Assembly (NCBI GenBank): GCA_016296065.1
Contig: JAEDKA010000014.1
Span: 1 to 64,000 of the forward strand
From: Kiritimatiellia bacterium
GTDB lineage: Bacteria; Verrucomicrobiota; Kiritimatiellia; RFP12; UBA1067
DNA: 64,000 bases
Direction of reading: 5' to 3'
Part shown: positions 24,349 to 35,500 of the stretch, piece by piece
Layout of the letters: each line of letters starts with the position of its first letter
How positions within the stretch are numbered: the first letter of the stretch is position 1
Translations under genes and position numbers: made by a program
The notes under the pieces: generated by a model
Database searches by the model: none
What the model saw: only the letters and a program-made list of their open reading frames with translations
Told to the model about the DNA's origin: nothing

Positions 24349-26268
24349 TCAGGGGCGCGTGCGAAAAATGCGACGACGCGCGCAAAGTCCGCCGTCCGTC
24401 TTCAGCACGATTTCGTTCTCCCCTTCGCGGAGCGGCACGTCGGACCACGTGACGACCTTGACCTCATCCGGCTCCTTCGTGCCGACGGCCTCTCCGTTTA
24501 CGACAAGCGTCACTGGTCCGCCGTTGCAGAACCCCACCACCGTGCAGACGGCGTTCGCCGTCTCCTCCGCACGTTGCGAACATACGTGCAGCACAGGCTC
24601 CTTCGACCAGTTTGCCTTGTAGAAGTAGAACACGTCCTTCTTCACCGCGCGGTCGCGCGTGACAAGCCCCTTGTCGTTGATGCCGTTCTTCCCGCCCTCG
24701 CGGCGCGCGTCCGCCGCGAAGTCGAACATCGCCCAGATGAAGGCGCCCCAGATGCGTCCGTCGGACGCGATCGCGCGGTAGTCCGCGGCGTGCAGCTTCA
24801 CCTGGATCTCCTCGGGATGGATCGGCCCGCCCGGATCGAGCCGCCCATCGGGCAGAGGGTCGAGATGCTCAAACGGATTCCCTCCGGCGCCGTACTCCGC
24901 TATGCCGAGGATCTTCCGCCCCGAGGCCTCGAACCAGTTGGAGAAGTCCTCCTCCATCGTCGTGTCGCCATACCAGCCGGGATACGCGTTGAACGCGAGC
25001 TGCTCAGGGACGTCGTTGAGGGCGCGCTTGGCGGGACGGTCCGACGCGGCGACAACCGGACGCGTCGGATCGGCCGCCTTCATGGCGTCGCGTACCTCCG
25101 CCAGCATCCGCTCCATCCATCCCTCCTCCGCCCTCTCCGGCGGCACGTCGTTGTATATCTCGTTGAAGACGCTCCACGCGAACACGCACGGATGGTTCCT
25201 CCGCTGCGCGACCATCTCGCGCGCCTGCGCGACGAGGTTGGACCTAAACTCGGGCGAGTCCGTGAGCCAGTTCGTCGCCGGAACCTCGCTCCACACCAGT
25301 ATTCCCTTCTCGTCGCAGATGTCGTAGACGTGTCCGCTCTGCGGATAGTGCGCGAGGCGAACCGCATCCGCGCCGACTTCGGCGATCAGCGCGAAGTCGC
25401 GCTCCTCGTCCTCGCGCTTCGCCGCCCAACCGCACAGCCCCGCGTCCTGATGCCGGTTCACGCCCCTCAGCCTGCGCCTGACGCCGTTGAGGTAGAAGCC
25501 GTCTTCTCGGAACTCGACTGTGCGGAAGCCGAAGCGCACCTTCACCTCGTCTCCGCTCGCGATCCTGAACGTCTCCTCGTAGAGCTTCGGATTCTCAGGC
25601 GACCACAACTCCGGATTCTCGATCTTGAAGTCGCGCTCCTCGTCTGGTCCGCCGAGGACGCGTATCCGCGCGTGCACCGAACCGTCCGCCTTCGTGTCCA
25701 CCTCCACGCCGCACGCGCCGTCCGTCACCGGGTCGATGCACACCTGCGGCGTCTCGATCCATTCCACGTCTCGGTAGATTCCGCCGAAGAGCGTGTAGTC
25801 CGCCGAAAGCGGCGCGACGTCAGGATTCCACCTGTTGTCCACGATGACTTCCATCACGTTGTCCGACGGCTGCAGGAGCCGCGTCACCTCGAACGCGAAC
25901 GCGGTGAACGCGCCGGCGTGGCGTCCCGCGAACTTACCGTTCACGTAGACCTCGGCCACGCGCGAGACGCCCTCGAAACGGACGAACTGGCGCCGTCCGG
26001 GGGTCGGATCGGGAAGCGGACGCGAATAGCGCGCCGCCTTGCGGACATACGATTCCGCTGCGATCGACATACCGCGCTCCGGCGGCGCGTCGCCCTCCGG
26101 CGAGCCGTCCGCTCCGTCCACGTCGTTCCAGGTGTGCGGTATGCACACCTCGTCTCCGTCGCAGAGCCACCCCTTCCCCGACAGCGACACCACGCTGCGC
26201 GGCGCATCCGCCGCGGCGGAAAGCGCGGCCAACGCGCATGCCGCCGCCATCATAGTTTTCATTTTCAT
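24349..26268 (-). CDS. Secreted GH2-family beta-galactosidase/glucuronidase-like enzyme
   Basis: About 639 residues from the ATG at 26268 (GGAGG 9 nt upstream; signal peptide MKMKTMMAAACALAALSAAADA). The GH2 order is clear: sugar-binding jelly roll (CIPHTWNDVDG to VNGKFAGRHAGAF), Ig-like domain, TIM barrel and a C-terminal Ig-like domain (NGGPVTLVVNGEAVGT). In the barrel NRHQD, then the acid/base Glu near 370 in SVFNEIY, and the nucleophile Glu near 458 in IAEYGAGG. It follows the GH50-like gene by 13 nt, the last gene of the operon that starts at the beta-helix protein. Galactose-chain specificity fits its neighbours but is inferred. Confidence 0.92.
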   Translation of the reverse strand: MKMKTMMAAACALAALSAAADAPRSVVSLSGKGWLCDGDEVCIPHTWNDVDGADGSPEGDAPPERGMSIAAESYVRKAARYSRPLPDPTPGRRQFVRFEGVSRVAEVYVNGKFAGRHAGAFTAFAFEVTRLLQPSDNVMEVIVDNRWNPDVAPLSADYTLFGGIYRDVEWIETPQVCIDPVTDGACGVEVDTKADGSVHARIRVLGGPDEERDFKIENPELWSPENPKLYEETFRIASGDEVKVRFGFRTVEFREDGFYLNGVRRRLRGVNRHQDAGLCGWAAKREDEERDFALIAEVGADAVRLAHYPQSGHVYDICDEKGILVWSEVPATNWLTDSPEFRSNLVAQAREMVAQRRNHPCVFAWSVFNEIYNDVPPERAEEGWMERMLAEVRDAMKAADPTRPVVAASDRPAKRALNDVPEQLAFNAYPGWYGDTTMEEDFSNWFEASGRKILGIAEYGAGGNPFEHLDPLPDGRLDPGGPIHPEEIQVKLHAADYRAIASDGRIWGAFIWAMFDFAADARREGGKNGINDKGLVTRDRAVKKDVFYFYKANWSKEPVLHVCSQRAEETANAVCTVVGFCNGGPVTLVVNGEAVGTKEPDEVKVVTWSDVPLREGENEIVLKTDGGLCARRRIFRTRP

Positions 26269-26281
26269 AGTCGCATTCCTC

Positions 26282-29200
26282 CTACCACACTCCGTTCTTC
26301 CGTCCTTCGTACATCGTCTCGCCGATCTGCCGAGCCGCGCGGACGAGCTCGCGGTACGGCCTGTCGCAGACGTCGACGAATCCAACCTGGTACGCCTCGC
26401 CGTCGCCGCGTCCCTGCAGCGGCTGGTCGCGGTACTGGAACCAGTGGCAGCCCACGATGTTCGGATGCATCAGCGCGCCCTCGACGAAGCGGCGGTACAG
26501 CCTTGCGCGCTCCGCCTGCGTCCCCGCCGGACACAGCCCCGCGCTGAACATGCCGCGGTCGATGCAGCCGAAGTGGAACTCCGTGTGCAGGATAGGCTTG
26601 TCGTATCCGTTCCCGCTCAGCATGCCCTGCGGCACGTTGTACAGCGAGTTGCAGTATCCGTTCACCGACACGACGTCGCAGAACTCTCCCGCCGCGGCGA
26701 GGAGCGCGGACGACTGCCTGTAGCCGACGAAGCGGCATCCGAGGTAGAGCTTGTTCGGGGCAATCGCCTTCACCGCGTCGCGGCACGCGCCGAAGTACGC
26801 GCGGTAGAAGTCCCTGTCGTTTGCGCCCGATGCCGACAGCGCGCCGGAAAGAGGCGGCTCGTTGTCGATGAAGAAGCCGATGCACATCGGATCCGTCAGG
26901 GCCTTCTTGAGCGCGGAATCAGCCTCGGCGGACGCCTTGACCGCCGCCGCGAGGGACGACTTGAAGTTCGACGCCATGCAGTCGTACCATCCGTAGTTAG
27001 AAAGCGCCGGCACGCTGGAATTGCGCGAGTATATCGTGCACACATACGGCTTGCGTCCCTTCGAGTACAGCGCCCCGGCGCTCCAGTTGCCTATCGTGTT
27101 GAGCCCCCACGAGTTCATCCGGTCGATTAGGAAGTCGTAGTACGGCGACTCGTAGCTTGACGTGCCGAACTTCTTCTGGAGATTCCACAGCGTGTACGAC
27201 ATCGTGCCGTTTCGGTTGACGTCGCTCGTGTACCAGTCGCGGTGGGTCGGACCGTACGTCGCGTCCGTCATCGTGCGCGCGACGTTTACGCCGACGGAGA
27301 AGAAGAGGTGTCCTTCAGGCGTCACGAGCCACCACTTGCCGTCCACCTTCTGCGTGCGGAAGTGCCCCGTCGCCGCAAGCTTCGGTCCGTTCTTCCATCC
27401 GCCGTATGAATCCCACGAATCAGGTGCCTGCTTAAGCTCGGCGCGCTCGCTGGCGAGGTCCTTCGCGAACTCGTCGTCGCTCGTCACCTTCTCGGGCCAT
27501 GTGTCGTGCACAAACTGCCCGTACTTGTCGACGAAGGGAAGGTACTTGTCCGGATCAACCGCCCTTTCGCGGCGCGGCATCTGCACGAGCCGCAGGTTCG
27601 AGAGCCTGCAGTCCGCGACGTAGTTGAACTCCTGCTCGTACGGCCACTGTATCTTGACCGCGATTTCCGTTACGTGGTGCGTGTCGATCGAATACACGCC
27701 GCGCGCGCCGTCGGGATAGTGGTATATCTCGGCGTGCGGGAGCAGAAGCATCATCGTCCCCTTTTCACCCGGGTTGAGGGCGATGCCGGTGTTCACCGAC
27801 CTGTTCTGCGCAAGCACCGCGGCGGCATGGTCGTCGGAATCTGTGACCACCCCGCCCGCCGCGACATGCATGGTGAGTCGCATCTGGCGCGTCGCGGACA
27901 GGTTCTCCACGTCGAGCGCGAGATAGCGTCCGCGCGAGAGGTCCACGCCCTCTTCGGACGTGTACGAGAGACCGGAGTTCCACTCCGCGCTCGGCAGCCT
28001 AAGCCGCACAGACCCGTCGTCGTACTTCGTCACCTGCGCCTTGTATACCGTCGAGAAGTCCGCAATCGAGAAGTCGAGCGGATCTGGCTGCGGCTCGCCG
28101 ATCTTGATGAAGAACCCCCTCCGGTGCTGGCGCTTGACGACGCAGTTCTGGAAGAAGGTCACGGCCTGGTGCTCCTTCGCCCACGACGAGCCGGCGAAGC
28201 CGACGTATAGCCGGTCCGGCCAGCCGGAGAGCGAACGCCTGTCGATCCTGCGTCCGTCGAGGTAGAGCGACAGCTTCCCCTCGAGCCGCTCCAGCCCGAT
28301 GCGCGCCGTGCGCGTGCCGAGGTTCACCGACTTGTAGGTCGTCAGCTTCGCGCCCTTCGTCGCGCGCATCTGCGCCATGAGGCGTCCGTCCGCAAAAGAG
28401 CGCACCGCGGTTATCGCGCGCGACGAGGCGTCGGTCGGATCCTCTCGCACGCAAAGTCCGATTCGGCGCCACACGCCGCGTCCGTCGTTGTAGCCCGTCG
28501 GAATCGACACGTTCGCCTCCAAGAGGAAGTCGCCCTCGATCGGACGCGCGAGGAAATGGACCGCATCGGAGGTTAGCCCATTGTCGAACGACCCCTCCCC
28601 GGACGAGGCGAGGAACACGAGGTTGAAGCTGTCGGGCGCGTAGCCTCCGCGCGAGAGCGTCCCCTCGAGAATCGAATTGCCCGCGATCGTCGAACCTATG
28701 TCGTAGTCCCTCCACTCCCCGAACACCCCGGCGGAGTCAAGCCTCACAGGCGAGTCGGCGCGGCGCGACGTCGAGAGCCACGCCTTCGGCACGGCGCGCC
28801 ATCCGCCGCCGTCGTGCCGCTGGACCTTGAACGAAAACGAGCCGCTGCCGGAGCCGTTGGCCTTGCGCCACATCACGGAAATTGGATACGCCCGTCCGGC
28901 GACGAGGCGAAACCATCCGCTCTCGTCGACGCGCGTCTCTGTGACGCGGTCGAAGTCGGCGAATACGTCCATGCCCGCAAACGACATCTTCGCGCATCCG
29001 TTGAGGTATTCCTGCCGGAAACGGTAGTATCCGCTTTCCGGAACGGTGAGCGCCCCCTCCCAGATGCTGAAGAAGTTCTGGCTGCCTGCGGCGAATCCGT
29101 TGTCCGCGACATACGCGCCGTCGGCCACGCTCCATGCGTCGGGTATGGACCCGAGCAGCGTCGTGTTCGGAGTCGCCGCGGACGGACCAGACTGCCACGA

Positions 29201-30676
29201 CTGGTATATCGCCTGGAAGAGTCCGTTGCCGGAAAGCTCGAGCGGCGCACTGCCGACGGAAACCTCCATGTCTCCGAGCGCGAGCTCGCCGCCGGAGAAT
29301 ATCCTGGGCGCGGGGGCGGCGGTAACCGTGACCTGCGCGCCGGCGTCGCCGGACCAGGCGCGGAGGACGCACGAGCCGTCCCGTCGCGTGTTTGCGGAAT
29401 CCGTTCGCGCCTCCACGCCGTCCGGCACCGATTCAACGGCGGAGACCTTCCAGTACGTCACAGGCGAGGCGTAGGAGTCCGACCACCACCAGGAGCCCGC
29501 TCCCATGCGCTCCGCCGCGCGGATGCGCTCCTCGGCGGCAGTATCCGTCCGCACGCGGCACGCGATCGTGCCGTCCGCGCGAGTCTCCGCCTCGAGATGC
29601 GCGGAGACGTCGACGGGGATCAGCGACAGCGACGAGAAGCGCGCGACGTCGGTCTCGCCAAGGGCGCGGGAGAACACGCCGAATCCCACGCGAATGTCGC
29701 CCGCCCACGCATCGGAGCCGGAGAACGACCCGCATTCATCCCATGTGCCGCGCGTCGTGACGTAGTGCGCGGAGATGACGGACCCTCGCCTGACGAGCCT
29801 GAGCATCACGTACGATCCAGCCTTGAACGTCATCGGGAAGGACGTCGCGCGCACGGCTCCGCCGGAAGTCTCCCGCACCGCGAAGACGAGTCCGTTCGGA
29901 CGCACCGCAACCGACACGCCCGGGCACGACGCGTCCGCGAGATCTGTCCTCGCGACAAGCGCGGCCGCGCCCTTCGCCGGTACGCTCACCGTGGCCATGA
30001 AGACGAAGTCGCCGTTTCCGCTCGGCGCTGTAAGCGTGTCGATCTCGTCGCCCGAGTACATGAAGCCACGCCCTGCGCCTGTGACGGAGAACGACTTGTT
30101 CGTCGGATTGTACTCGACTCCGCCGTGCACCGACGACGCGCCGTGCTCGAAGAAGGTCCAGGGCTCTGGAACTGGCTCGAGGTGGGTGCCGGAGATCCAT
30201 ATGGTCTCGCCCTTGTCTTCGTCCAGCAGCCTTATCTGGCAAAGCTCGCTTCCCGTTCCCTCCCTGAACGAAAACGAGATGGGATACCCCCTTCCGCCCT
30301 CGAGGTCGAACACATCGCTCTGGAACTCGCGCCCCGACGAATACGCCGCCTGCGACACGGCGACCCTGCCGGCGAGCATCACGGAGAGCGCATCGTCCGC
30401 GATTATCTTCACGCGGTAGCGCCCCGAAGTCGGCATGCGCAGGATTCCGTTGCCCCTGACCTGGAAGTCGTCCATCCGCAGGAGTCCGTTCTTCGCAGAC
30501 TCCGGGAAGCGCCTCGCGCCGTCTACGTCCCACGGCTTGTAGTACGTGCTCCTGTTCACGAAGGAGCCGCGCACCTCGCCGTCCTGCACGAAGGTGACCT
30601 GCATTCCTCCGATTTCGGCGGCACCAGCCGCCAGGCCCATCGCCGAAGCGAGGGCAAAGATGGCGATTCTGTTCAT
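26282..30676 (-). CDS. Multidomain secreted GH50-like (agarase-family) enzyme
   Basis: 1,464 residues with a signal peptide (MNRIAIFALASAMGLAAGAA). Order: PA14-like module about 25-180, concanavalin-like module about 190-350, second PA14-like about 480-630, a second concanavalin-like about 650-840, then a catalytic domain (850-1464) paralogous to the whole of 30687-32537. The catalytic part has ATGHFRTQKVDGKWWLVTPE, WGLNTIGNW, the acid/base Glu near 1273 in FIDNEPP, the nucleophile Glu near 1366 in LHTEFHFG, and the VGCHWFQYRDQPL end. These match GH50 beta-agarases (clan GH-A) as I know them. The front half probably binds polysaccharide or cell wall. It starts 10 nt after the paralogue. Confidence 0.83.
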   Translation of the reverse strand: MNRIAIFALASAMGLAAGAAEIGGMQVTFVQDGEVRGSFVNRSTYYKPWDVDGARRFPESAKNGLLRMDDFQVRGNGILRMPTSGRYRVKIIADDALSVMLAGRVAVSQAAYSSGREFQSDVFDLEGGRGYPISFSFREGTGSELCQIRLLDEDKGETIWISGTHLEPVPEPWTFFEHGASSVHGGVEYNPTNKSFSVTGAGRGFMYSGDEIDTLTAPSGNGDFVFMATVSVPAKGAAALVARTDLADASCPGVSVAVRPNGLVFAVRETSGGAVRATSFPMTFKAGSYVMLRLVRRGSVISAHYVTTRGTWDECGSFSGSDAWAGDIRVGFGVFSRALGETDVARFSSLSLIPVDVSAHLEAETRADGTIACRVRTDTAAEERIRAAERMGAGSWWWSDSYASPVTYWKVSAVESVPDGVEARTDSANTRRDGSCVLRAWSGDAGAQVTVTAAPAPRIFSGGELALGDMEVSVGSAPLELSGNGLFQAIYQSWQSGPSAATPNTTLLGSIPDAWSVADGAYVADNGFAAGSQNFFSIWEGALTVPESGYYRFRQEYLNGCAKMSFAGMDVFADFDRVTETRVDESGWFRLVAGRAYPISVMWRKANGSGSGSFSFKVQRHDGGGWRAVPKAWLSTSRRADSPVRLDSAGVFGEWRDYDIGSTIAGNSILEGTLSRGGYAPDSFNLVFLASSGEGSFDNGLTSDAVHFLARPIEGDFLLEANVSIPTGYNDGRGVWRRIGLCVREDPTDASSRAITAVRSFADGRLMAQMRATKGAKLTTYKSVNLGTRTARIGLERLEGKLSLYLDGRRIDRRSLSGWPDRLYVGFAGSSWAKEHQAVTFFQNCVVKRQHRRGFFIKIGEPQPDPLDFSIADFSTVYKAQVTKYDDGSVRLRLPSAEWNSGLSYTSEEGVDLSRGRYLALDVENLSATRQMRLTMHVAAGGVVTDSDDHAAAVLAQNRSVNTGIALNPGEKGTMMLLLPHAEIYHYPDGARGVYSIDTHHVTEIAVKIQWPYEQEFNYVADCRLSNLRLVQMPRRERAVDPDKYLPFVDKYGQFVHDTWPEKVTSDDEFAKDLASERAELKQAPDSWDSYGGWKNGPKLAATGHFRTQKVDGKWWLVTPEGHLFFSVGVNVARTMTDATYGPTHRDWYTSDVNRNGTMSYTLWNLQKKFGTSSYESPYYDFLIDRMNSWGLNTIGNWSAGALYSKGRKPYVCTIYSRNSSVPALSNYGWYDCMASNFKSSLAAAVKASAEADSALKKALTDPMCIGFFIDNEPPLSGALSASGANDRDFYRAYFGACRDAVKAIAPNKLYLGCRFVGYRQSSALLAAAGEFCDVVSVNGYCNSLYNVPQGMLSGNGYDKPILHTEFHFGCIDRGMFSAGLCPAGTQAERARLYRRFVEGALMHPNIVGCHWFQYRDQPLQGRGDGEAYQVGFVDVCDRPYRELVRAARQIGETMYEGRKNGVW

Positions 30677-30686
30677 TTGAGGCCTC

Positions 30687-32537
30687 CTACCAGACGCCTT
30701 TGCGACGCTTTTGGTACATAGTCTCCCCGACCATCCGCGCGCTGCGACACAGCTCCGGATACGGCCTGTCGCAGACGTCGACGAATCCTATCTGATACGC
30801 CTCGCCGTCGCCGCGTCCGAGAAGCGGCTGGTCGCGGTACTGGAACCAGTGGCAGCCGACGAAGAGCGGATGCTGCAGGCAGCCCTCCACGAAGCGCATG
30901 TAGCTGCGTCCGCGCTCCGCCTGGCTCCACACCGGCGCGAGGCCAGGCTTGAACATGCCGCGGTCGAGGCATCCGAAGTGGAACTCGCCGACGAGAATCG
31001 GCTTCTCCTCACCCTTACTGAACATCCGGTCGGATATGTTGTAGACGGAGTTCGCATACGCGTTGACAGTGATGACGTCGCAGTACTTCGCGGCGGTGCG
31101 CCAGAGGAGTCCCGGCTGGCGGAAGCCGACGAAGCGGCTCCCGAGGTAGAGCTTGCCGGGCGCGAGGCGGTTGAGCTCCTCGCGGCAGATTCGGAAATAG
31201 AGCTCCACTCCCGCGGCGGCGCGTCCCTCGCCGACGTCGGGGATCCAGCGATGGAACTGCAGCTCGTTGTCGATGAAGAAGCCGATGCACATCGGATCCT
31301 TCGCCGCGTGCGCGAGAGCCGGATCTTCGGCGAACTTCTCGCGTATCGCCGCGCGGAACTTCTGCTCGAAGTCAGGCGCGGAGAAGTCGTAGAGATGGAA
31401 CTTCTGCATCCGCTTCACGCCCTTCGCGCGCTCAAGGACGCTTATCACATACGGCTTCTTCGACTTGATCGTCAGGTCTCCGGAGCTCCAGTTGCCGATG
31501 GTGTTGAGACCCCACGAGTCGAAGCGCTTCAGGACGAAGTCGTAGTATTCGTCCTCGAAGTCCTTCCTGCCGAACTTCTTCTCGAGGTTCCATATCGTGA
31601 ACGCCATCTTGCCGTCCTCCGGCACGGGCGACTCGTACCAGTCCGGATGCAGCTTGCCGTTGGAGATGTCGGTCATGACGCGAGTGACGTCGAGTCCGAC
31701 GGAGAAGAAGAGATGCCCCTCCGGCGTCACGAGCCACCACTTGCCGTCGACCTTCTCGGTGCGGAAGTGCCCCGTGGCCCTGAGCTTCGGTCCGTTCTTC
31801 CATCCGCCGAAGCGATCCCATTCCTCTGGCGCGCCCTTGAGGTGCTTGCGCTCCGCGGCGAGGTCCTTCGCGAACGTCTCGTCCAGCTTCACCTTGAAGC
31901 GCCAGTCGGCGCGGGCGAACTGTCCGTACTTGTCGACGAACGGAACGTACTTCGCGGGATCCACCTTGCGCGTGAGGTCGGGCGTCCCCTCGAGCCTCAG
32001 GTTCGAGAACCTCAGGTCGGCGAGATCGTCAAGCTCCTCCTCGTAAGGCCACTGCATCTGGAAGTGGATGGACGTTACATGCGAGGTGTCGATGACGTAC
32101 GGACCGCGCGCGCCCTCGGGCGCACCGTATATGGACGGATGCGTGAGAAGGAGCCGCATCGTGCGCTTCTCTCCCGGGTTGAGTCCGATGCCGGTGTTGA
32201 CGGACCGGTTCTTCTTCAGTATCGCGACGGCGTGGTCGCCCGAATCGCCGTCCGCCCCTCCCGCCGAGACGTGCATCGTGATGCGCGACTGGCGCTTCTT
32301 CGAGAGGTTCTCGACGTCGACGGCGAGAAAGCGCGCGGACGAGAAGTCCTCGCCCTTCGCGGACTCCCACTTGATGCCGGTTCCCCATTCCGCGCTCGGG
32401 AACACGACGCGCACCTGGTTCGTGCCCTCGCGCTCGACCTGGGCCTTGTACACGCCCTTGAAGTCCTGGAGAATAGGCGCCGCCGAGCCCGCTAACGCGA
32501 GCACGGCGGCGACGGAGGCAAGGATCGTCCTTGTCAT
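30687..32537 (-). CDS. Secreted GH50-like (agarase-family) enzyme
   Basis: 616 residues with a signal peptide (MTRTILASVAAVLALAGSAA). An N-terminal beta-sandwich (about 25-190) precedes a TIM barrel. GQFARADWRFKV, GHFRTEKVDGKWWLVTPEGH, WGLNTIGNWSSG, acid/base Glu near 425 in FIDNELQF, nucleophile Glu near 518 in LVGEFHFG, and VGCHWFQYRDQPLLGRGDG are as in GH50 beta-agarases, which cut beta-1,4-galactosidic bonds in agar-type galactans. The paralogue downstream carries extra binding modules. Both in one operon suggests a shared galactan-like substrate; agar itself is not proven, as family members outside marine bacteria are poorly known. Confidence 0.85.
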   Translation of the reverse strand: MTRTILASVAAVLALAGSAAPILQDFKGVYKAQVEREGTNQVRVVFPSAEWGTGIKWESAKGEDFSSARFLAVDVENLSKKRQSRITMHVSAGGADGDSGDHAVAILKKNRSVNTGIGLNPGEKRTMRLLLTHPSIYGAPEGARGPYVIDTSHVTSIHFQMQWPYEEELDDLADLRFSNLRLEGTPDLTRKVDPAKYVPFVDKYGQFARADWRFKVKLDETFAKDLAAERKHLKGAPEEWDRFGGWKNGPKLRATGHFRTEKVDGKWWLVTPEGHLFFSVGLDVTRVMTDISNGKLHPDWYESPVPEDGKMAFTIWNLEKKFGRKDFEDEYYDFVLKRFDSWGLNTIGNWSSGDLTIKSKKPYVISVLERAKGVKRMQKFHLYDFSAPDFEQKFRAAIREKFAEDPALAHAAKDPMCIGFFIDNELQFHRWIPDVGEGRAAAGVELYFRICREELNRLAPGKLYLGSRFVGFRQPGLLWRTAAKYCDVITVNAYANSVYNISDRMFSKGEEKPILVGEFHFGCLDRGMFKPGLAPVWSQAERGRSYMRFVEGCLQHPLFVGCHWFQYRDQPLLGRGDGEAYQIGFVDVCDRPYPELCRSARMVGETMYQKRRKGVW

Positions 32538-32550
32538 TGGCGTGTCTCCC

Positions 32551-35500
32551 TTATCTGATCGAGACGGAGAACCCGAGCTTGCGCTGGCACTCGTAGCAGC
32601 CGATGTCGATGCCCGCGAACATCACGCGCGGCTTGCCGGTGAGATCGACAGCGGCGGAGACGGTCGGAGTCGTCCCGACATCAAAGAGCGCGCCTTTCGG
32701 CTTCGGGCTGTAGTCGCCCTTCGCGAAGTTCTTGAACATCTCGTCAACTGTAGATACCGAGCAGTTCGAGTTCGCCTTGAGCGGCTCGGCGTCGTCGGTC
32801 ACGCAGTAGACCACCGTGCAGTTCGTCGTATTGATCTTCGCCGAGGTGTACTTTCCGCTTTCGCCCTTCGCCGTCTCAAAGTTCCCGGCGATGACGTTGT
32901 TGCGAAATCTGGCGCTCCAGCTCGTGCAGTAAAGGCCGGCCGAGTCGTCCGATAGCGCACCCTCGACCGTGTTCGCGACGATCGTGCAGTTTTCGACGAG
33001 GGAGTTCTCGTTGGCGCCGCCGAAGAGGATGCCGGCGGCTCCGGACTTTGCGGCCGCACCTTCCGTGCAGACATAGCGGTTTCCTGCGACAAGCGTGTTG
33101 AGGATGCTGACAGGCTTGTTGTTGTTGTGAATGAAAATGGCGCCACCGGCGTTGTCGCCGTTTCCGGTGGAAGTTCCGACGACGACGTTGTTCGTCACAT
33201 AGCAGTGCGTGAGGACCGCATTGGAGCGGAGCGACACGCCCGCGCCTCCGACATTGCCCGTGTCGCCGCGCGTCGCGGTACCGCCGCGGATGACGCAGTT
33301 GGAAACGGTCGCCGCCGAGACATCGAGGCAGCCGCCGTAGCCGTTGAACACCGAGCCGTTTTCGATGACAAGTCCCGTCACCAGCGCTCCGCCGGAGATC
33401 TCCATGACGCGGTGGTTCGTGGAACCAGACGTAGCACCGACAGTGTTGCGAACAACAACACTTCCTTCGCCACTGACCGTCACGGCCTTGTTGACCACGA
33501 TTGGAGAGGACACTTCGTAGATGCCAGCGGCGAGAATGACTTCGCATCCGGCGACAGCCTCGTCAAGCGCCGCCTGGATCGTCGCATACCCACCCTCGCC
33601 GACGCGCTGCACCTTGTCGACGATCTTCACCGGGCGCGTCATGGGCTTCGAGCGCTCAACCCCAGAAACGGCCGTCACGGAGATAGTGTACGTGCCGCTC
33701 GCCGTGTAGACATGGGAGATCTGCGACTCCGTGTAGGTGGCAAGCGTGCCATCACCAAAATTTACGTCATACGACACCTCGCCAGGCGCGTTCTCGGCGG
33801 ACGCCGTGAAGGTTGCGGTAGCGGGCGCGTAGCCGACGTCGAACGCCGGTGGGGTAAACGAGACTGTCATGTTCGAATGCTGGTATTCGTAGCAGCCGAT
33901 GTCGACGCCTTCGCTCAGACGCGGCTTGCCGTCGAGGTCCTTGTCCGACGCATCCGCGCGCACGTCGGCAACGCCGGCATCCACCAGAGCGCCGTCAGCC
34001 GCGGGACGGTAGTCGCCGTTGGCATAGTCGGCGAAGGCGCTTGCCGTGATTGCGACGTAGCCCTCGGTGTTGGAGAGTGACGTGTCGTCCGTGGCAACAT
34101 GCTTGATGACGGGCCGATTGCCGGTCCAGGCATGCGTCACGCCGGTAGAATTTGTATTGCCGAAAATGACGCAGTTGTAAAAGTCGAGCGTGATCGCCCG
34201 CCAACTGTTCACAGACGCCCCAGCGTTGTTGACGAACGAGCAGTTGTATGCCGCGAAGTCGCGGTTGCAGAAGATTGCGGCGTTCTCGTTTTCGGACAGA
34301 AGGCAGTCCTCCAGTACGCGCGTAACATTGTCGTTCGTCGTGTAGACGCAGTTGATGCCGCCGCCGCGAAGCGCGTCTGTTCCGGTCAGCTTGCCGCCTG
34401 TGATGCTGCACCGGGAAATGCGCCCGTTGTTCCAGAAGATGTTTCCACCACCGTCGCCGTCGCCGACATTGCCCGTAAGGACGCCATCGGAGATTTCAAG
34501 GTCCTGCAGCGTTCCGTTGCCCATGTAGACGTTTCCGCCCTTCGAGGTCGCAGTTCCTCTGCGGATCGCGCCTTCAGCAATTGTCGCCGCACCTTCCATG
34601 TAGATGTTTCCGCCATTGCCTGTGGCTGTTCCGTCCTCGCACGTGAGACCGTGAATCGTACCGACTTTCACATAGAGGTTACCTCCCTTGCCGGCGGCGG
34701 TACCGTTGCGGAGCGTCACGTTCTGGAGCGTACCATTCTCCATGTAGATGTTGCCGCCCAAACGATCGTTCGCAAAGGTGCAGGTGCCGTTTTGGCAGGT
34801 CGTGTTCCGGACGGTACCGTTCTTCATGTAGATGCAGCCGCCGTGCCAGGACATCGTCCCGCCCGTGCCGTCGATTTCGCAATCCACGACCGTGCCGCCC
34901 GTCATGTAGACGCCACCGCCGCTGCCGCGCGTGACGCCATTGGCGAGGATGGTGCAGTTCGTAACAGTTCCACCGGTCATGTAGATTTCGCCGCCCTCGT
35001 ATCCGTCGCCGCCTGAAACCGTGCACGAGTCAACAAGACCGTTCTGCATATAGATGTTGGCGCCGTATTTCTCGCCATCATTATAAGAGACACCTCCAGT
35101 GATAGTGCAGCTTCGGATGGTTCCGTTGAGAAGGCAGACACTGCCACCGTGGTTTTTGCCTTCGCCGCCGGAAATCACACAGTCTACGACGAGCGCAGTG
35201 TCGGCATTCACATAAAGGTTTCCGCCAGCCTGTCTGTCTTTCGCGGTCGCCTTTCCGTCGCGAATTACGCAGTTCGTGACAGTGCCACCGAACATCTCTA
35301 TCGCACCACCTCGGTCAGCCTGCCATGTTCCCTCGCCGACGACAGTGACATTCTCAAGCCACGAACCTGCCCCCATGCGAAGCGTGCGGTATGTACCAGC
35401 CGACTGGATGACGACATCATCGCGGCTTGTGCCGGTGCCGATGAGCTTGACTGTGAGATTCGGCCCCCACTGCGTCGTCGTGGCATATGTGCCGGGCTTG

